A stretch of 64,000 nucleotides of DNA from Tuwongella immobilis (GTDB taxonomy: Bacteria; Planctomycetota; Planctomycetia; Gemmatales; Gemmataceae), in contig NZ_LR593887.1 in NCBI RefSeq assembly GCF_901538355.1, positions 3,200,920 to 3,264,919 on the forward strand. Reading direction: 5' to 3'. The number at the start of each line of letters is the position of its first letter. The stretch's first letter is position 1. The notes under the pieces were generated by a model. The model was given only the letters and a program-made list of their open reading frames with translations, was not told the DNA's origin and made no database searches. Below are positions 8,244 through 20,803 of this stretch, piece by piece. The position numbers were made by a program, and so were the translations under genes.

Positions 8244-8357
8244 GTCGCAAGCAAATGCGACGCGAATGAAACGAAGAAATGAGTGGTAACGCGAGAGCCA
8301 AACGGTTATCGAGCTTATCACGAGTTGATTCGACAAGACGATCTTTGACAACTTGGT
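8244..8357 (+). promoter_or_regulatory. 23S leader antitermination elements (boxB, boxA)
   Basis: The boxB-like hairpin GTCGCA-AGCAAA-TGCGAC (8244-8261) is identical to that in the 16S leader. The boxA-like GATCTTTGACAACTTGGT (8340-8357) is also identical. Between them the two leaders are clearly related but diverged. Confidence 0.65.
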
Positions 8358-8375
8358 TGAGAAAGAAAGTTGCAT
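8349..8375 (+). other. 5' arm of the pre-23S processing stem
   Basis: CAACTTGGTTGA (8349-8360) plus GAAAGAAAGTTGCAT (8361-8375) are exactly complementary to 11460-11471 and 11440-11454 after the 23S gene, apart from a 5-base bulge. This 27-bp stem should be an RNase III-type processing site. A shorter match, CAACTTGGTGA (5645-5655) with 7432-7442, brackets 16S. Confidence 0.75.
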
Positions 8376-8613
8376 CTCATGCGACTTCGGGATGAGTCGG
8401 AATGCTGCAAAGCAAACCTGCTCGAACTGATGTTGCAAACGAGCCTTAGAAAAAACAGCTTATGATGCGAGTTTGCAAGAACTTAATTCATGATCTGTGT
8501 CTTCCGAAGAGGATCGGCGGCAACTGTGCTTTTCTGCTGATACGGACCACAAGTCTGGTGTTGTGAGCAATCACGATCACCCGATGGCTGGGATGTGGAG
8601 GACAGGAAAAGTA

Positions 8614-11396
<2,783 letters not shown>

Positions 11397-11512
11397 ACTT
11401 TTCCTCTTCTCGCTTCCCAGCGATCGAAGACACAAAGGCATGCAACTTTCTTTCAACCATCAACCAAGTTGTTGAGAATATCGGGTCTGCTAACCCCAGA
11501 CCCGCCAATACT

Positions 11513-11622
11513 CGCCGGTGACGATATCTGGATGGACCCACCCGTTCCCATTCCGAACACGGCCGTTAAGCATCCAGAGCTGATGATAGTGCTTCCAGCG
11601 CGAAAGTAGGTTATTGCCGGCA
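11513..11622 (+). rRNA. rrf: 5S ribosomal RNA
   Basis: A roughly 110-nt gene. The terminal helix GCCGGTGACGAT pairs with GTTATTGCCGGC-type sequence at the end. The diagnostic CCCATTCCGAACACGG loop-B/C segment (11548-11563) is present. It lies about 115 bases after 23S, as part of the same unit. Confidence 0.93.
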
Positions 11623-11627
11623 TTACC

Positions 11628-11666
11628 AAGCCTCCTGGCCAAAAACCAGGAGGCTTGTTGCGTTTT
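11628..11666 (+). terminator. Intrinsic terminator after 5S rRNA
   Basis: AAGCCTCCTGG (11628-11638) and CCAGGAGGCTT (11646-11656) form an 11-bp perfect stem with a CCAAAAA loop, followed by GTTGCGTTTT. Confidence 0.85.
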
Positions 11667-12327
11667 CTGCGGATCACAAATCACACATCCTCGATCCCGA
11701 TCCCCGCCTAATTCGGCTGACTGAAATTCATCGCAATCGACTTTCTTTTTCGTCACGTGAATCTGATAGATTCCATCCGATCAAAACGGTCCACAACTTT
11801 GTCCTGACGCTCGCTCGAGGTCATCTCGCGATGGGAGTGTAGTTGACGTTTGGTGGGCTCATTTCCACGAAAAAATCATCGATCTTATCCAGTATGACCA
11901 TCTGTTGATTCACGACGCTAGTTGCGTATAAACCGACTCCGCTCCGTCTCTTTGCACTTTCGCTGTGGGTCGCACCGATTCAATCCGGACCAGCTGGTCG
12001 AAGAGGTCGCCGATGCGACAACCGATTGCTCGATCCCATTTCACAAGGGCGAATTTTCGCTTCCAAGCTCAGGTTACTCCATCCAAGTGATGTGGTTGGA
12101 AGGTTTCGAGGAATACCACATTGTATCTGCCCACAGTGGCCGAGATGTCTGAATCGGAAATGGCGAAATTGATCAATATCTTGCTTATCTGGATTGCAAC
12201 GAAGAAAGTAACGAAAATTTCGATACAAAATGAAAACATGAATTGATCAGATCTTGACTCCACATAAAAAAACTGGTAAGTGAATGTTGGTTTTTTGATT
12301 GCCAGAGAGTGTCATCTTGAGGTTCAA
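11667..12327. other. Non-coding stretch, no convincing gene
   Basis: About 660 bases. Short frames exist on both strands (for example 11922-12152 +) but none has a ribosome binding site, a recognisable domain or exclusive coding character. The last ~100 bases are AT-rich and likely carry the promoter of the next gene. Confidence 0.5.
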
Positions 12328-12741
12328 ATGAAACGAATTCGCATTGGATCTGCGATCATCCTTGGGTTGCTCATGTTTGGGGTAACCGCACAAGGGCAGG
12401 AGACGAAGGACAAAAATGGACCGTCCAAAACTTCTCCCACCAACGCGGGCAGTCAGACGGACTCCAAGGCTTCGGATGCCGAGAAGAAAAAACCGGAAGA
12501 ACCGATGACCAAGGTTAAAGGATATTTGCCCGCTAATTGGAAACAACTGGGCCTGACGGATGATCAAAAACAGGAAATTTACAAACGTCAAGCATACCAT
12601 CGGGCGAAAGTAAAGATGTTAGAAGCCGAAATCGAGAAAATCAAGTCCGAAGAACGAACGTCTCTCGAGGCAGTTTTGACCGATCTCCAAAAGAAACGGC
12701 TCCGAGAAATCCTTTTGGAAAAAGCTCCCAAGCCTGAATGA
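12328..12741 (+). CDS. Small secreted helical protein, Spy/CpxP-like
   Basis: A 137-residue protein beginning MKRIRIGSAIILGLLMF, a signal peptide with probable cleavage after AQG-QE. A low-complexity Lys/Ser/Thr linker follows to about residue 55. A helical part then has LGLTDDQKQEIYKRQAYHR and LTDLQKKRLREIL, resembling the LTxxQ repeats of Spy/CpxP periplasmic proteins and the planctomycete proteins related to them. It may sense or chaperone in the periplasm; this is inference from the helix pattern only. ATG 12328 was chosen as it starts the signal peptide and follows TTGAGG. It converges with pabB, 5 bases apart. Confidence 0.75.
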   Translation: MKRIRIGSAIILGLLMFGVTAQGQETKDKNGPSKTSPTNAGSQTDSKASDAEKKKPEEPMTKVKGYLPANWKQLGLTDDQKQEIYKRQAYHRAKVKMLEAEIEKIKSEERTSLEAVLTDLQKKRLREILLEKAPKPE

Positions 12742-12746
12742 TATTT

Positions 12747-14168
12747 CTACCGTACCGAGCGTAACATCCCGTGGGCTTTTGTGAGTGTCTCGTCGTATTC
12801 TCGATCTGGTTGAGAATCGGCAACGATCCCACCTCCCACGGGAAATTGAATCCAGCCATCTTGAACCGTCATGGTTCGAATGAGAATGTTTGTATCCATT
12901 CGACCATCCCATCCGATGTATCCCACCGATCCGCAGTAGGCTCCTCTTCGAGTCGGTTCAATTTCGGCGATAATTTCCATTGCTCGCACCTTTGGAGCAC
13001 CAGTAATTGACCCTCCTGGAAAACAAGCTTGAAGGAGGTCAATTGATCGAACACGGGGGCGTAATCTGCCACGAACTTCGGATACTAAATGATGGAGATG
13101 CCGATAGGATTCGATCTCACAGATTTTTGGGACGACCACACTGCCGAAATCACAACATTTCCCGATATCATTTCGAAGTAAATCAACAATCATTATATTT
13201 TCCGCACGGTCCTTTGGATTGGTGAGAAGGTCTTCGAGCAGGAGTCGGTCTTCGTCGGCTGATTGTCCCATTGGGCGTGTCCCCTTTATTGGACGAGTTT
13301 CGACGACTCCATTGGTGACCGACAAAAATCGTTCAGGAGAGGCTGAGATGATTTGAGCAGTTCCAAGATCCAAATACACGCCGAAGGGCGAAGGGTTACG
13401 GTCACGTGATCGTCGATAGAGTGCTAGTGGATGATCAATCTGATGGGTTAATAGTCGCTGAGCCAAGTTGATTTGGAAGCAATCCCCGGCATGGATGTAA
13501 TCAATTGTACGGCGGATCGCGTCTCGATAACTGATTGGGGAGAATGTACTGAGGACGTTTTCCCAATTCGGGAGTGGAAATTGCGGTGCAAGAGAGTCTA
13601 AGGAACGGCGCTTCCAGGAGTGAGGGAGTGGAGGTTTGGAACGTGCCAACCAAGATCGAACTTGGCGGATTCGAAAGGCTGCGTGAGAGTTGGAGATTGT
13701 GGCGCTTGATTGAACGCCAGTGGAGAGGAGCCAGCAACGTTGGAGGAGGTGGTCCCAAGCGATAACCCAGTCATAAACACCAAGTGCCAGAGTAGGAACA
13801 TCAAAATCGGAGTATTGAGGTGATTTGATGGATTCTAATGATTGATTCCAATCGTATCCGAATAATCCGGCAACTCCAGCTTGAAAAGGCGGCAGTTCAG
13901 GGATGCGGGCGATCGGAAATGACTGATAGAGGGCGTACCATTTCAATAAGTTCTCATTGGTTTCAACACTTTGCGTTGAGCGTTGAAACCAATCGACTGG
14001 ATCGGCAGTAATAAAACTATACCGCCCACGCTCTGGATGAAAATCACTACTTTCGAGAACCAGTAAATGAGGGAGATCACCAAGTTGTTCGGCAATCGAC
14101 CATACCGTCGGACATGGGTGAAGCTCTTCGAGAATCGGAGAATGGAAGTTGTGATTCATCTTGGTCAC
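12747..14168 (-). CDS. pabB: Aminodeoxychorismate synthase component I
   Basis: A 473-residue chorismate-binding enzyme of the TrpE/PabB family. The C-terminal chorismate domain shows INLAQRL, SASPERF, then RPIKGTRP, LRNDIGKCC and the signature FPGGSITGAPKVRAMEII, ending GGGIVADS. The Lys of PIKGT is the PabB-type residue (anthranilate synthase has PIAGT), so it makes 4-amino-4-deoxychorismate with ammonia from a PabA partner. The product leads to p-aminobenzoate for folate and, in this organism, H4MPT. The frame begins with GTG (14168) after AGGA; ATG 14159 is an alternative. No pabA or pabC is adjacent. Confidence 0.9.
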   Translation of the reverse strand: MTKMNHNFHSPILEELHPCPTVWSIAEQLGDLPHLLVLESSDFHPERGRYSFITADPVDWFQRSTQSVETNENLLKWYALYQSFPIARIPELPPFQAGVAGLFGYDWNQSLESIKSPQYSDFDVPTLALGVYDWVIAWDHLLQRCWLLSTGVQSSATISNSHAAFRIRQVRSWLARSKPPLPHSWKRRSLDSLAPQFPLPNWENVLSTFSPISYRDAIRRTIDYIHAGDCFQINLAQRLLTHQIDHPLALYRRSRDRNPSPFGVYLDLGTAQIISASPERFLSVTNGVVETRPIKGTRPMGQSADEDRLLLEDLLTNPKDRAENIMIVDLLRNDIGKCCDFGSVVVPKICEIESYRHLHHLVSEVRGRLRPRVRSIDLLQACFPGGSITGAPKVRAMEIIAEIEPTRRGAYCGSVGYIGWDGRMDTNILIRTMTVQDGWIQFPVGGGIVADSQPDREYDETLTKAHGMLRSVR

Positions 14169-14277
14169 TACGTGATTCCTATCAACTCGAATGCTATGCT
14201 AGAATAGTTACGAGATAAAAGCTGGCCACCTCAATTCCAGATGAGGTCACGGAATTAGCTTCCCGGAGGGATTTTCG

Positions 14278-15147
14278 ATGATGAAATGGGTTTATGGATT
14301 GGTGATCATGCTTTCCACAAGTTCGGTTGTGTGGGCGGAAGTACCGAGTAAGCTGAAAGTTGTGCAACACCAGAAATCAATTCCATATCGAAGTGATGAT
14401 GCGGCTGATCGGGAAAAACATTGTCTCGACGTGTTCTACCCGAAGGACCAGAAAAACGTACCCGTTCTCTTTTTTGTTCATGGCGGAGCATGGCGTTCCG
14501 GAAACAAAGAGATGTACGCAAAAATCGGCGAAGTTTTTGCAGCTCGAGGCCTTGTCACCGTTATTCCGAATTATCGACTCTCGCCAAAAGTTAAACATCC
14601 CGGACATATTGAAGATGTGTGCGATGCGTTGAAGTGGACCATCGAAAACATCGAAAAATATGGCGGGAATCGAAAACAGATATTTGTGAGTGGACACTCC
14701 GCAGGGGGCCACCTCGTCGCATTGTTAGCAACTAACCCAACGTATCTCCAAGCAAAAAAACTAACGGTGGAAGCGATTCGTGGTGTGATTCCCATTTCAG
14801 GAGTGTACAGTATTTTACCGATTGGATTGTTCACAACTGTTTTTGGGAGTGACTCACAACTCATGCGTGATGTTTCTCCATTGGAGCAAGTCCGGGCGGG
14901 ACTTCCGCCATTTCTTATTTTGTATGGGGATGCTGATTTCCCAACCTGCGATCTCGTGTCGCAAGCGTTCCAGAAGCGACTCCTTGAGAAAAAAGTTCAA
15001 GCGGAATGCTGTGAGATCGCCAAGCGTGATCATATTGAAATCATCCGCAATGCCATGCTGGGCGATGACCCGATTGTCACGAAAATACTCAGTTTCATTC
15101 GAGAGAAAGGGGAACCCCCCTTGAAAAAAAATCTCTCAAGTCAGTGA
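14278..15147 (+). CDS. Exported alpha/beta-hydrolase (carboxylesterase/lipase)
   Basis: A 289-residue protein with a signal peptide (MMKWVYGLVIMLSTSSVVWA). The esterase family signatures are in order: the oxyanion HGGAW (VLFFVHGGAWRSG), the nucleophile GHSAGG, an Asp in LYGDADFPT and the His in KRDHIEI. It resembles the BD-FAE/COG0657 group (feruloyl/acetyl esterases) and should hydrolyse an ester outside the cytoplasm; the substrate is unknown. GGAGGG precedes the start by 8 bases. It is divergent from pabB and its end overlaps the next minus-strand gene by 7 bases. Confidence 0.85.
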   Translation: MMKWVYGLVIMLSTSSVVWAEVPSKLKVVQHQKSIPYRSDDAADREKHCLDVFYPKDQKNVPVLFFVHGGAWRSGNKEMYAKIGEVFAARGLVTVIPNYRLSPKVKHPGHIEDVCDALKWTIENIEKYGGNRKQIFVSGHSAGGHLVALLATNPTYLQAKKLTVEAIRGVIPISGVYSILPIGLFTTVFGSDSQLMRDVSPLEQVRAGLPPFLILYGDADFPTCDLVSQAFQKRLLEKKVQAECCEIAKRDHIEIIRNAMLGDDPIVTKILSFIREKGEPPLKKNLSSQ

Positions 15148-15488
15148 GAGATATCTCCATGGCTCGAGTTGGGATTTGAATCGGCAATGCCAGAGCCGGT
15201 AGCTGCTAAAATACCAGCGATCTGTCTCCATAATTGTTGCAATCGATCGGAAGCATTTCCCCAAATGATCACTCGGTCGTGGTTTCCAATCCGACGAATC
15301 GTGAGCATCCCATCAGCGAGCGAGAGCCGGACTTCCCTCCATCCTTCGGGGGGAAGTTCATCTGGAAAAGCCGGAAGTTGATCGATCATTCGAATCTGAT
15401 ACTCGATTAGCGAAGCCTTCAATTCAACTTGAATCACTTCCCAATTTGGTGGATTCAAGGGATATCGAACTGTGATTTCCATGCCCAT
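15141..15488 (-). CDS. Hypothetical protein, 115 residues
   Basis: A small protein starting MGMEITVRYP at 15488, with AGGAT about 9 bases upstream; ATG 15482 also fits. It reads as an alpha/beta domain with WREVRLSLADGMLTIRR and WRQIAGILAATG. I recognise no family. It lies 10 bases downstream of the DUF1501 gene in the same direction, so it is probably the last gene of that operon, and it converges with the esterase with a 7-base overlap. Confidence 0.65.
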   Translation of the reverse strand: MGMEITVRYPLNPPNWEVIQVELKASLIEYQIRMIDQLPAFPDELPPEGWREVRLSLADGMLTIRRIGNHDRVIIWGNASDRLQQLWRQIAGILAATGSGIADSNPNSSHGDISH

Positions 15489-15498
15489 GGCGTCGATC

Positions 15499-16905
15499 CT
15501 AACTCCGAATAATGGGATGGACTACTTCGCCAAAAACATCGGTGAGTCGCATATCTCGGCCGCCGAATCGATAGGTTGTTTTTGTGTGATCGAGTCCGAG
15601 TAGATGTAACATCGTAGCATGGAGATCATGAATTTCTACTTTATTCGCAATCGCATGATATCCAAACTCGTCGGTTTCACCGTGAATGGTGCCACCTTGA
15701 ATACCACCTCCGGCCATCCAGATTGAGAAGCCAAATGGATTATGGTCTCGGCCATCACTACCTTGTGCCATCGGTGTTCTACCGAATTCCCCGGCCCAAA
15801 CGACAAGCGTTGAATCGAGTAATCCGCGAGATTTAAGGTCTTTTAAGAGACCAGCGATCGGTTTATCGACAGCTGCTGCATTGGCCTCATGACCAGCTTT
15901 GAGTTGATTATGTTGATCCCAACGATCGAAACCGAGGTTTGGACACAATAATTCGATGAATCGCACCCCACGTTCGACAAGTCGCCGAGCAATGAGACAT
16001 TGTCTTCCGAAGAGGGAGGTGCGGGACTCATCGAGACCATACAGCTCTTGAGTTTTTTGTGATTCGCTCTTGATATCCATGAGTTCCGGCACAGCCGTTT
16101 GCATCCGGAAGGCTAGCTCATAGTTTTGGACAGCAGATTCGAGTGGATCTGGATTTCCCAGCTGCGATAAAATGGATTGATCTAGCCGTCGTAATAGTTT
16201 GCGTTTTTGTTCGGATGCGGCAGCCGATTGATTTGCTGGTCGAAGGTCGGCAACCGGTAAAGGACCATTTTTAAACAGTGATCCTTGGTAGGAGGCAGGG
16301 AGGAAACCATTGTTAAAACAATCCATCCCGCCGGGAGGGATCATTCCGCTCCCGATCACGATAAACCCGGGGAAGTTCTTGCTCTCGCTTCCTAAACCAT
16401 AAGTCGTCCAGGCTCCCATACTTGGACGACCTTGTTGACCATGTCCAGTATGGATGAAATAATTTGCGTTTGTGTGTTCTGAGAAGTTGGAAACCATCGA
16501 CCGGATAACAGCGAGATCGTCCGCGCAGGTTGCGATATTTGGGAATAAATCGCTGATCGGAATCCCTGACTCGCCGTATTTCCGGAACTTCCATGGAGAA
16601 CCATAAATTTTCCCAATGTTGTTGAATTGGGTCGGTTCAATTTTCCCGGTAAATGCTTTCCCGTGATCCCGAGTTAAACGCGGTTTTGGATCAAAGGTAT
16701 CAACCTGACTTGGGCCACCATCCATAAATAGAAAGATGACCGATTTTGCTTTTGCAGGAAAATGCGTCGGTTTCACGCTCAATGGATCGCGATCTGCAGC
16801 GACTACAGATTGATCATCCGCAAGCAATGCGGTCAATGCAAGCAGCCCGAACCCATTTGCGGAACGGGTGAGAAACTGTCGACGATTGAATTGTGATGGA
16901 TTCAT
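15499..16905 (-). CDS. DUF1501 (sulfatase-fold) exported protein
   Basis: A 468-residue protein starting MNPSQFNRRQFLTRSANG, a twin-arginine (Tat) signal. FLFMDGGPSQVDTFDPKP and the later WAGEFGRTPMAQG and GRDHNP motifs are typical of DUF1501, a planctomycete-expanded family with an alkaline phosphatase/sulfatase fold. The export route through Tat suggests folding with a cofactor in the cytoplasm. Such genes sit beside PSCyt1/DUF1549/DUF1553 genes, as here (20 bases apart), and the pair is thought to act together on extracellular substrates, but no activity is established. The start at 16905 follows TTGGAG. Confidence 0.92.
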   Translation of the reverse strand: MNPSQFNRRQFLTRSANGFGLLALTALLADDQSVVAADRDPLSVKPTHFPAKAKSVIFLFMDGGPSQVDTFDPKPRLTRDHGKAFTGKIEPTQFNNIGKIYGSPWKFRKYGESGIPISDLFPNIATCADDLAVIRSMVSNFSEHTNANYFIHTGHGQQGRPSMGAWTTYGLGSESKNFPGFIVIGSGMIPPGGMDCFNNGFLPASYQGSLFKNGPLPVADLRPANQSAAASEQKRKLLRRLDQSILSQLGNPDPLESAVQNYELAFRMQTAVPELMDIKSESQKTQELYGLDESRTSLFGRQCLIARRLVERGVRFIELLCPNLGFDRWDQHNQLKAGHEANAAAVDKPIAGLLKDLKSRGLLDSTLVVWAGEFGRTPMAQGSDGRDHNPFGFSIWMAGGGIQGGTIHGETDEFGYHAIANKVEIHDLHATMLHLLGLDHTKTTYRFGGRDMRLTDVFGEVVHPIIRS

Positions 16906-16924
16906 GGTTCGCTCCAACTTGCAA

Positions 16925-19900
16925 TCATGGAATAAAGATGAAATTCTTTGAGTTCACCATGACATGCGCGAGATCTTCCCAAATGCGGGGATCGTCCGAT
17001 TTTCCGTAAAGTCCGCGTTGTTCATCGAGAAAGTGCTGAACACTTTGGAGTTCATCCGGCGTTGGAGCTTTTCCAAAAGCCATCCGCCACATGGTTTGGA
17101 TTCGGAGTGGTTGATCACTCGGGATCTCCCGGATCATCCGCTGAGCCCAGAGTTTCGATTGTTCATGGACAAACGGGTTGTTCAACATTGCTAAAGCTTG
17201 TGCGGGAACATTCGATACCGTCCGTCGCCCCATCGTGCTGAATGGTGATGGGTAATCAAATGCGAGAAACCACGGGTTGAGAAAATTTCGACGAACGCCA
17301 AGATAAATACTTCGTCTGCCATTTCCATCTAACGGACCCGATACACTCGGCCGGCCACGTCCAACCATGAAATCAGTTAGGTGCGGTTCGACACTCGGTC
17401 CGCCAGCACGAAGATCGAGTCTCCCGGAGATCGCAAGGAGGGAGTCTCGGATTGCTTCGGCTTCGAGCCGACGAATGGGCATCCGATGATAAACGCGATT
17501 TAGCGGGTCGACTTGAGTCGCCTTCGGGTCGTGATGCACACTCTGCATTTGAAACGTCTGAGATGTTAAAATGAGCGAGTGAAGTTTCTTAATGGACCAA
17601 CCATGTTCCATAAACCATGAGGCAAGCCAATCCAGGAGTTCTGGATGCGTCGGGGATTGTCCTTGAATACCAAAATCATCGGTGGTCGGGACCAAGCCGA
17701 CACCAAAATGGTAGTGCCAAACACGGTTCACGATAACTCGAGCAATTAAAGGATTTTTCCCGGAAGCGAGCCGATTCGCGAGTTCCAGGCGACCACTCCC
17801 AGTCGTTTGATATCCACTGGCACCATCAAAGATTTCGAACGATCGTCGTGGAACAACGGCCCCAAGATTTTTGTGATTTCCGCGAATGTGAACGCGATCA
17901 TCCTCAGGAGTTCCATCCAACATGGCAAGGCCACGATTCGGAGTTGGGAACTGGTCTTGTCGGGTGCGAACGGAATCAATTTGAGAATGGAGCGTTTGGA
18001 GATTCGCTTCTCGAATCTGAGTTTGCAACAGGATCGTTGAAAACTCGGGAATCGATCCGAGAAACTCAACATCGAGTGGCAGTTCATCGCGTCGTTGAAC
18101 GAGATTGAGGAGTTCAGAACTGGGCTCAGATTCTTGTGGCGGTGGACCATCCGCTTGAATCACTTGTTCAATCGCGATTGATCCCCCAGCGGAATCAAGA
18201 ATTTCGACGTATGCGCGATGTCCCTTCCACATTGCAACGTCCATCTCAATCCAACGCGGTTGATCTCCGTGATTGACATGAATCGTTAAGCCACCATAAA
18301 TTGGATTTTGAATGAGGCGAAGGCCATCTAAGATCAAATTAATTCTTGCCGCATGTCCACGAACGCGATACCAGATTCGATTCCGTTGAATTTCAAACGT
18401 TGGAGATCGAAGGTCGCCTTCCAACTTCTTTCCAAACTCACCAGAGTCAAACCAACCGGCTGGACGAACCTGAAGTTTTCCATCGTCTGCAACGGTCAGA
18501 CGTGGTGATGAATTCGGTTTCGAAGGGAACGAGTGCCCTGTGGCATGCCAATCCCAACTGTTGCCAGCTCGGAAATCACCGAGGACAATCCCACTTTCGC
18601 GCCATTGTTTCCATTTATCCTGTCGCGATCGAAGTTGGTCCGCAATTTCCGTTAATTTGGGCAGACGATCCTTCTGTCCGAGCGCAAAAACCGAGAGTAG
18701 TTGACTTTCAAACGGATCGCGAGCTAGGAGTTGCAACGCACGCTCGAGATTAACTTTCGGAAGTTCCATCGCAAGTCGATCGATCCGATTCCGAAGCTCT
18801 GATTGAATTGCTTGAACTGGTTTTGGGTCGTCCAGATAAGCCAACTGGTAGCGAGACGATTGAAGGATTCCAGTTAGTGCATAATAGTCTTTGGTCGGGA
18901 TCGGATCGAATTTATGATCGTGACATCGAGCGCAACTGAGCGTGAGCGCAAGAAAAGTTTTGGAAAAAACATCTAGCTGATTATCAATCCGTTCCGCCTC
19001 ATCTTGTCGAACGTCGACGGGAGAGTGTTTCGCCTCACCAAAGTGCCAGAACCCAGTTCCAAGAATCGACTCGTTTGCACGAGTATCAGGGTGCAGCCGC
19101 GGGTTTTCAAGGAGATCACCAGCCAAATGTTCCCGGATGAGTTGCGAGTAGGGAATGTCTTGTTGAAAGGCTCGAATCAAATAATCTCGATATTTCCAGG
19201 CTTCTGGAATTGTGAAATCAAATTCGTGCCCGTAAGTCTCGGCATAACGGACGAGATCCATCCAATGCCGTGCCCAACGTTCCCCATATGTGGGGCGGTT
19301 CATCAGTTCCACAATCTTTTGGGCAACCGCATCAGGGGATTGATCCTGCTCAAACTGGCGAATTTCTTCGGGGGAAGGCGGCAACCCCGTTAGGGTGAAG
19401 GTGAGCCGTCGGAGCAGGGTAGCTCGATCGGTTTGCTTGGCAGGAGTTAACTGATTTTTTTCGAGTTTTTCAAGAATGAATTGATCAATTGGATTGGGTG
19501 ACCAATTTCGATTCGTCACATTCGGGATTTTTGGATTCTGAATTGGTTGGAAGGACCAATGGTTCAGTCGCTTTGGATCTTGGAGTACAGAGATCGTTTT
19601 GACCATACCAGAGTTGTCACTGCCTTTTGGCCAAACGGCGCCGTCACGGATCCATGTGGTGAAGTCGGCGATCACCCCGGCCCCAAGTTTGCCACGCGGG
19701 GGCATCTTCGTATCACCCGAGTATTCCAGAACCTGAATAATCAGACTGGAGTCAGGTTTTCCAGGGACCAGCGCTGTCCCCGAATCGCCTCCTGCGATTA
19801 GCGCCGCGAGGGAATCGACTCGAAGCCCGCCTTTCTGTTTCTGCTCAGCATGACAAGAAAAGCAATTTTCGATCAGGACCGGTCGAATTTTTGCCTCAAA

Positions 19901-19990
19901 GAAATCAATCTTGGGGTCAGCAGACGCAAGCGAATGAATCGTCGCAACCACAAGAATTGTAAGGAGATAGCGAAGATGCGAGAGGCTCAT
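16925..19990 (-). CDS. PSCyt1 / DUF1549 / DUF1553 cytochrome-like protein
   Basis: A 1021-residue protein with a signal peptide (MSLSHLRYLLTILVV). Domain order: PSCyt1 with a heme-binding CFSCH at about residues 43-47 and KMPPRGKL; DUF1549 with GERWARHWMDLVRYAETYG and a second CxxCH in CARCHDHKFDP; a central jelly-roll-like region; and DUF1553 with NRVWHYHFG, RRLEAEAIRDSLL and ALAMLNNPFV. This is the planctomycete-specific multi-domain cytochrome family that pairs with DUF1501. Two CxxCH motifs suggest electron transfer during a periplasmic reaction; the substrate is unknown. ATG 19990 was chosen because AAGGTGG lies 6 bases upstream. Confidence 0.92.
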   Translation of the reverse strand: MSLSHLRYLLTILVVATIHSLASADPKIDFFEAKIRPVLIENCFSCHAEQKQKGGLRVDSLAALIAGGDSGTALVPGKPDSSLIIQVLEYSGDTKMPPRGKLGAGVIADFTTWIRDGAVWPKGSDNSGMVKTISVLQDPKRLNHWSFQPIQNPKIPNVTNRNWSPNPIDQFILEKLEKNQLTPAKQTDRATLLRRLTFTLTGLPPSPEEIRQFEQDQSPDAVAQKIVELMNRPTYGERWARHWMDLVRYAETYGHEFDFTIPEAWKYRDYLIRAFQQDIPYSQLIREHLAGDLLENPRLHPDTRANESILGTGFWHFGEAKHSPVDVRQDEAERIDNQLDVFSKTFLALTLSCARCHDHKFDPIPTKDYYALTGILQSSRYQLAYLDDPKPVQAIQSELRNRIDRLAMELPKVNLERALQLLARDPFESQLLSVFALGQKDRLPKLTEIADQLRSRQDKWKQWRESGIVLGDFRAGNSWDWHATGHSFPSKPNSSPRLTVADDGKLQVRPAGWFDSGEFGKKLEGDLRSPTFEIQRNRIWYRVRGHAARINLILDGLRLIQNPIYGGLTIHVNHGDQPRWIEMDVAMWKGHRAYVEILDSAGGSIAIEQVIQADGPPPQESEPSSELLNLVQRRDELPLDVEFLGSIPEFSTILLQTQIREANLQTLHSQIDSVRTRQDQFPTPNRGLAMLDGTPEDDRVHIRGNHKNLGAVVPRRSFEIFDGASGYQTTGSGRLELANRLASGKNPLIARVIVNRVWHYHFGVGLVPTTDDFGIQGQSPTHPELLDWLASWFMEHGWSIKKLHSLILTSQTFQMQSVHHDPKATQVDPLNRVYHRMPIRRLEAEAIRDSLLAISGRLDLRAGGPSVEPHLTDFMVGRGRPSVSGPLDGNGRRSIYLGVRRNFLNPWFLAFDYPSPFSTMGRRTVSNVPAQALAMLNNPFVHEQSKLWAQRMIREIPSDQPLRIQTMWRMAFGKAPTPDELQSVQHFLDEQRGLYGKSDDPRIWEDLAHVMVNSKNFIFIP

Positions 19991-20212
19991 AAGTACCACC
20001 TTCAATGACAATGAGCCAGGCGGGAGATTCAATTACCGGATTATCCCCATCATTCGAAACACATCAAGCGATTTCTCGAGCAACTGGGAATTTATTCTTT
20101 TCCTGGAACCGATCGCTTTTGACTTCCGTCAACGGATCTGGGAGAATTTGTCCCAAAACTGCGTTTTTTGGGAACTTCGCTTCTTTGGCAGCGTCTGAGT
20201 GACAGATACCAC

Positions 20213-20788
20213 GTGAACCTCGATGATCGACGTCTGATCGAGCATTGCCTTCAGGGGAATCTCCAAGCGTATGGAGAGTTGGTCCGTCGATACCAAGATC
20301 GCTTGTATAATGCAATCTATCGGGTGCTTGACCACGCAGATGATACGCAAGATGTTGTTCAAGAAGCGTTTATGAATGCGTTTCAATCGCTTTCTTCATT
20401 CAAAGGCGACTCGGAGTTCTTCACCTGGCTGTATCGGATCGCATTCAACACGGCGATTAGCCTCAAGCGGAAACGACGGGTTTTGCTGAGCTTGGAGCCA
20501 GAAAACGATGGATCTATGAGTCTGGATCCAATCGATCCCTCGGAGCGAACACAGCCGGGGGCCTCACTGGAACGCACCGAACAAGAGTTGAAGTTGAATC
20601 ATGCCTTGCAACGACTCTCACCTGAACATCGACTAGTGCTTGTTTTGAAAGATATCGAAGGCCAGAAATATGAGCGGATTGCAGAGATTCTGGATGTTCC
20701 GATTGGAACGATTCGGAGTCGCTTGCACCGGGCCAGACTCGAACTGCGTGAATTGTTAATCGCGGGGGAATCAGATCCTGATTCTTGA
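20213..20788 (+). CDS. ECF RNA polymerase sigma factor
   Basis: A 191-residue sigma factor counted from GTG 20213 (VNLDDRRLIEHCLQG); the frame is open upstream to a TTG at 20168. Region 2 has AYGELVRRYQDRLYNAIYR, DVVQEAFMNAF and FTWLYRIAFNTAI. Region 4 has LSPEHRLVLVLKDIEGQKYERIA and IGTIRSRLHRAR. It resembles the SigE-like ECF group that pairs with a membrane anti-sigma factor, which follows 15 bases downstream. The start is uncertain because no good ribosome binding site precedes either candidate; family alignment favours the GTG. It is divergent from the PSCyt gene. Confidence 0.88.
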   Translation: MNLDDRRLIEHCLQGNLQAYGELVRRYQDRLYNAIYRVLDHADDTQDVVQEAFMNAFQSLSSFKGDSEFFTWLYRIAFNTAISLKRKRRVLLSLEPENDGSMSLDPIDPSERTQPGASLERTEQELKLNHALQRLSPEHRLVLVLKDIEGQKYERIAEILDVPIGTIRSRLHRARLELRELLIAGESDPDS

Positions 20789-20803
20789 TTTTTGGGGATG
20801 CCA

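Noticed and set aside
11922-12152. Small plus-strand frame (76 codons) between 5S rRNA and the Spy/CpxP-like gene
   Set aside because: No start signal or recognisable domain, and an overlapping minus-strand frame of similar length is equally open. Treated as non-coding.
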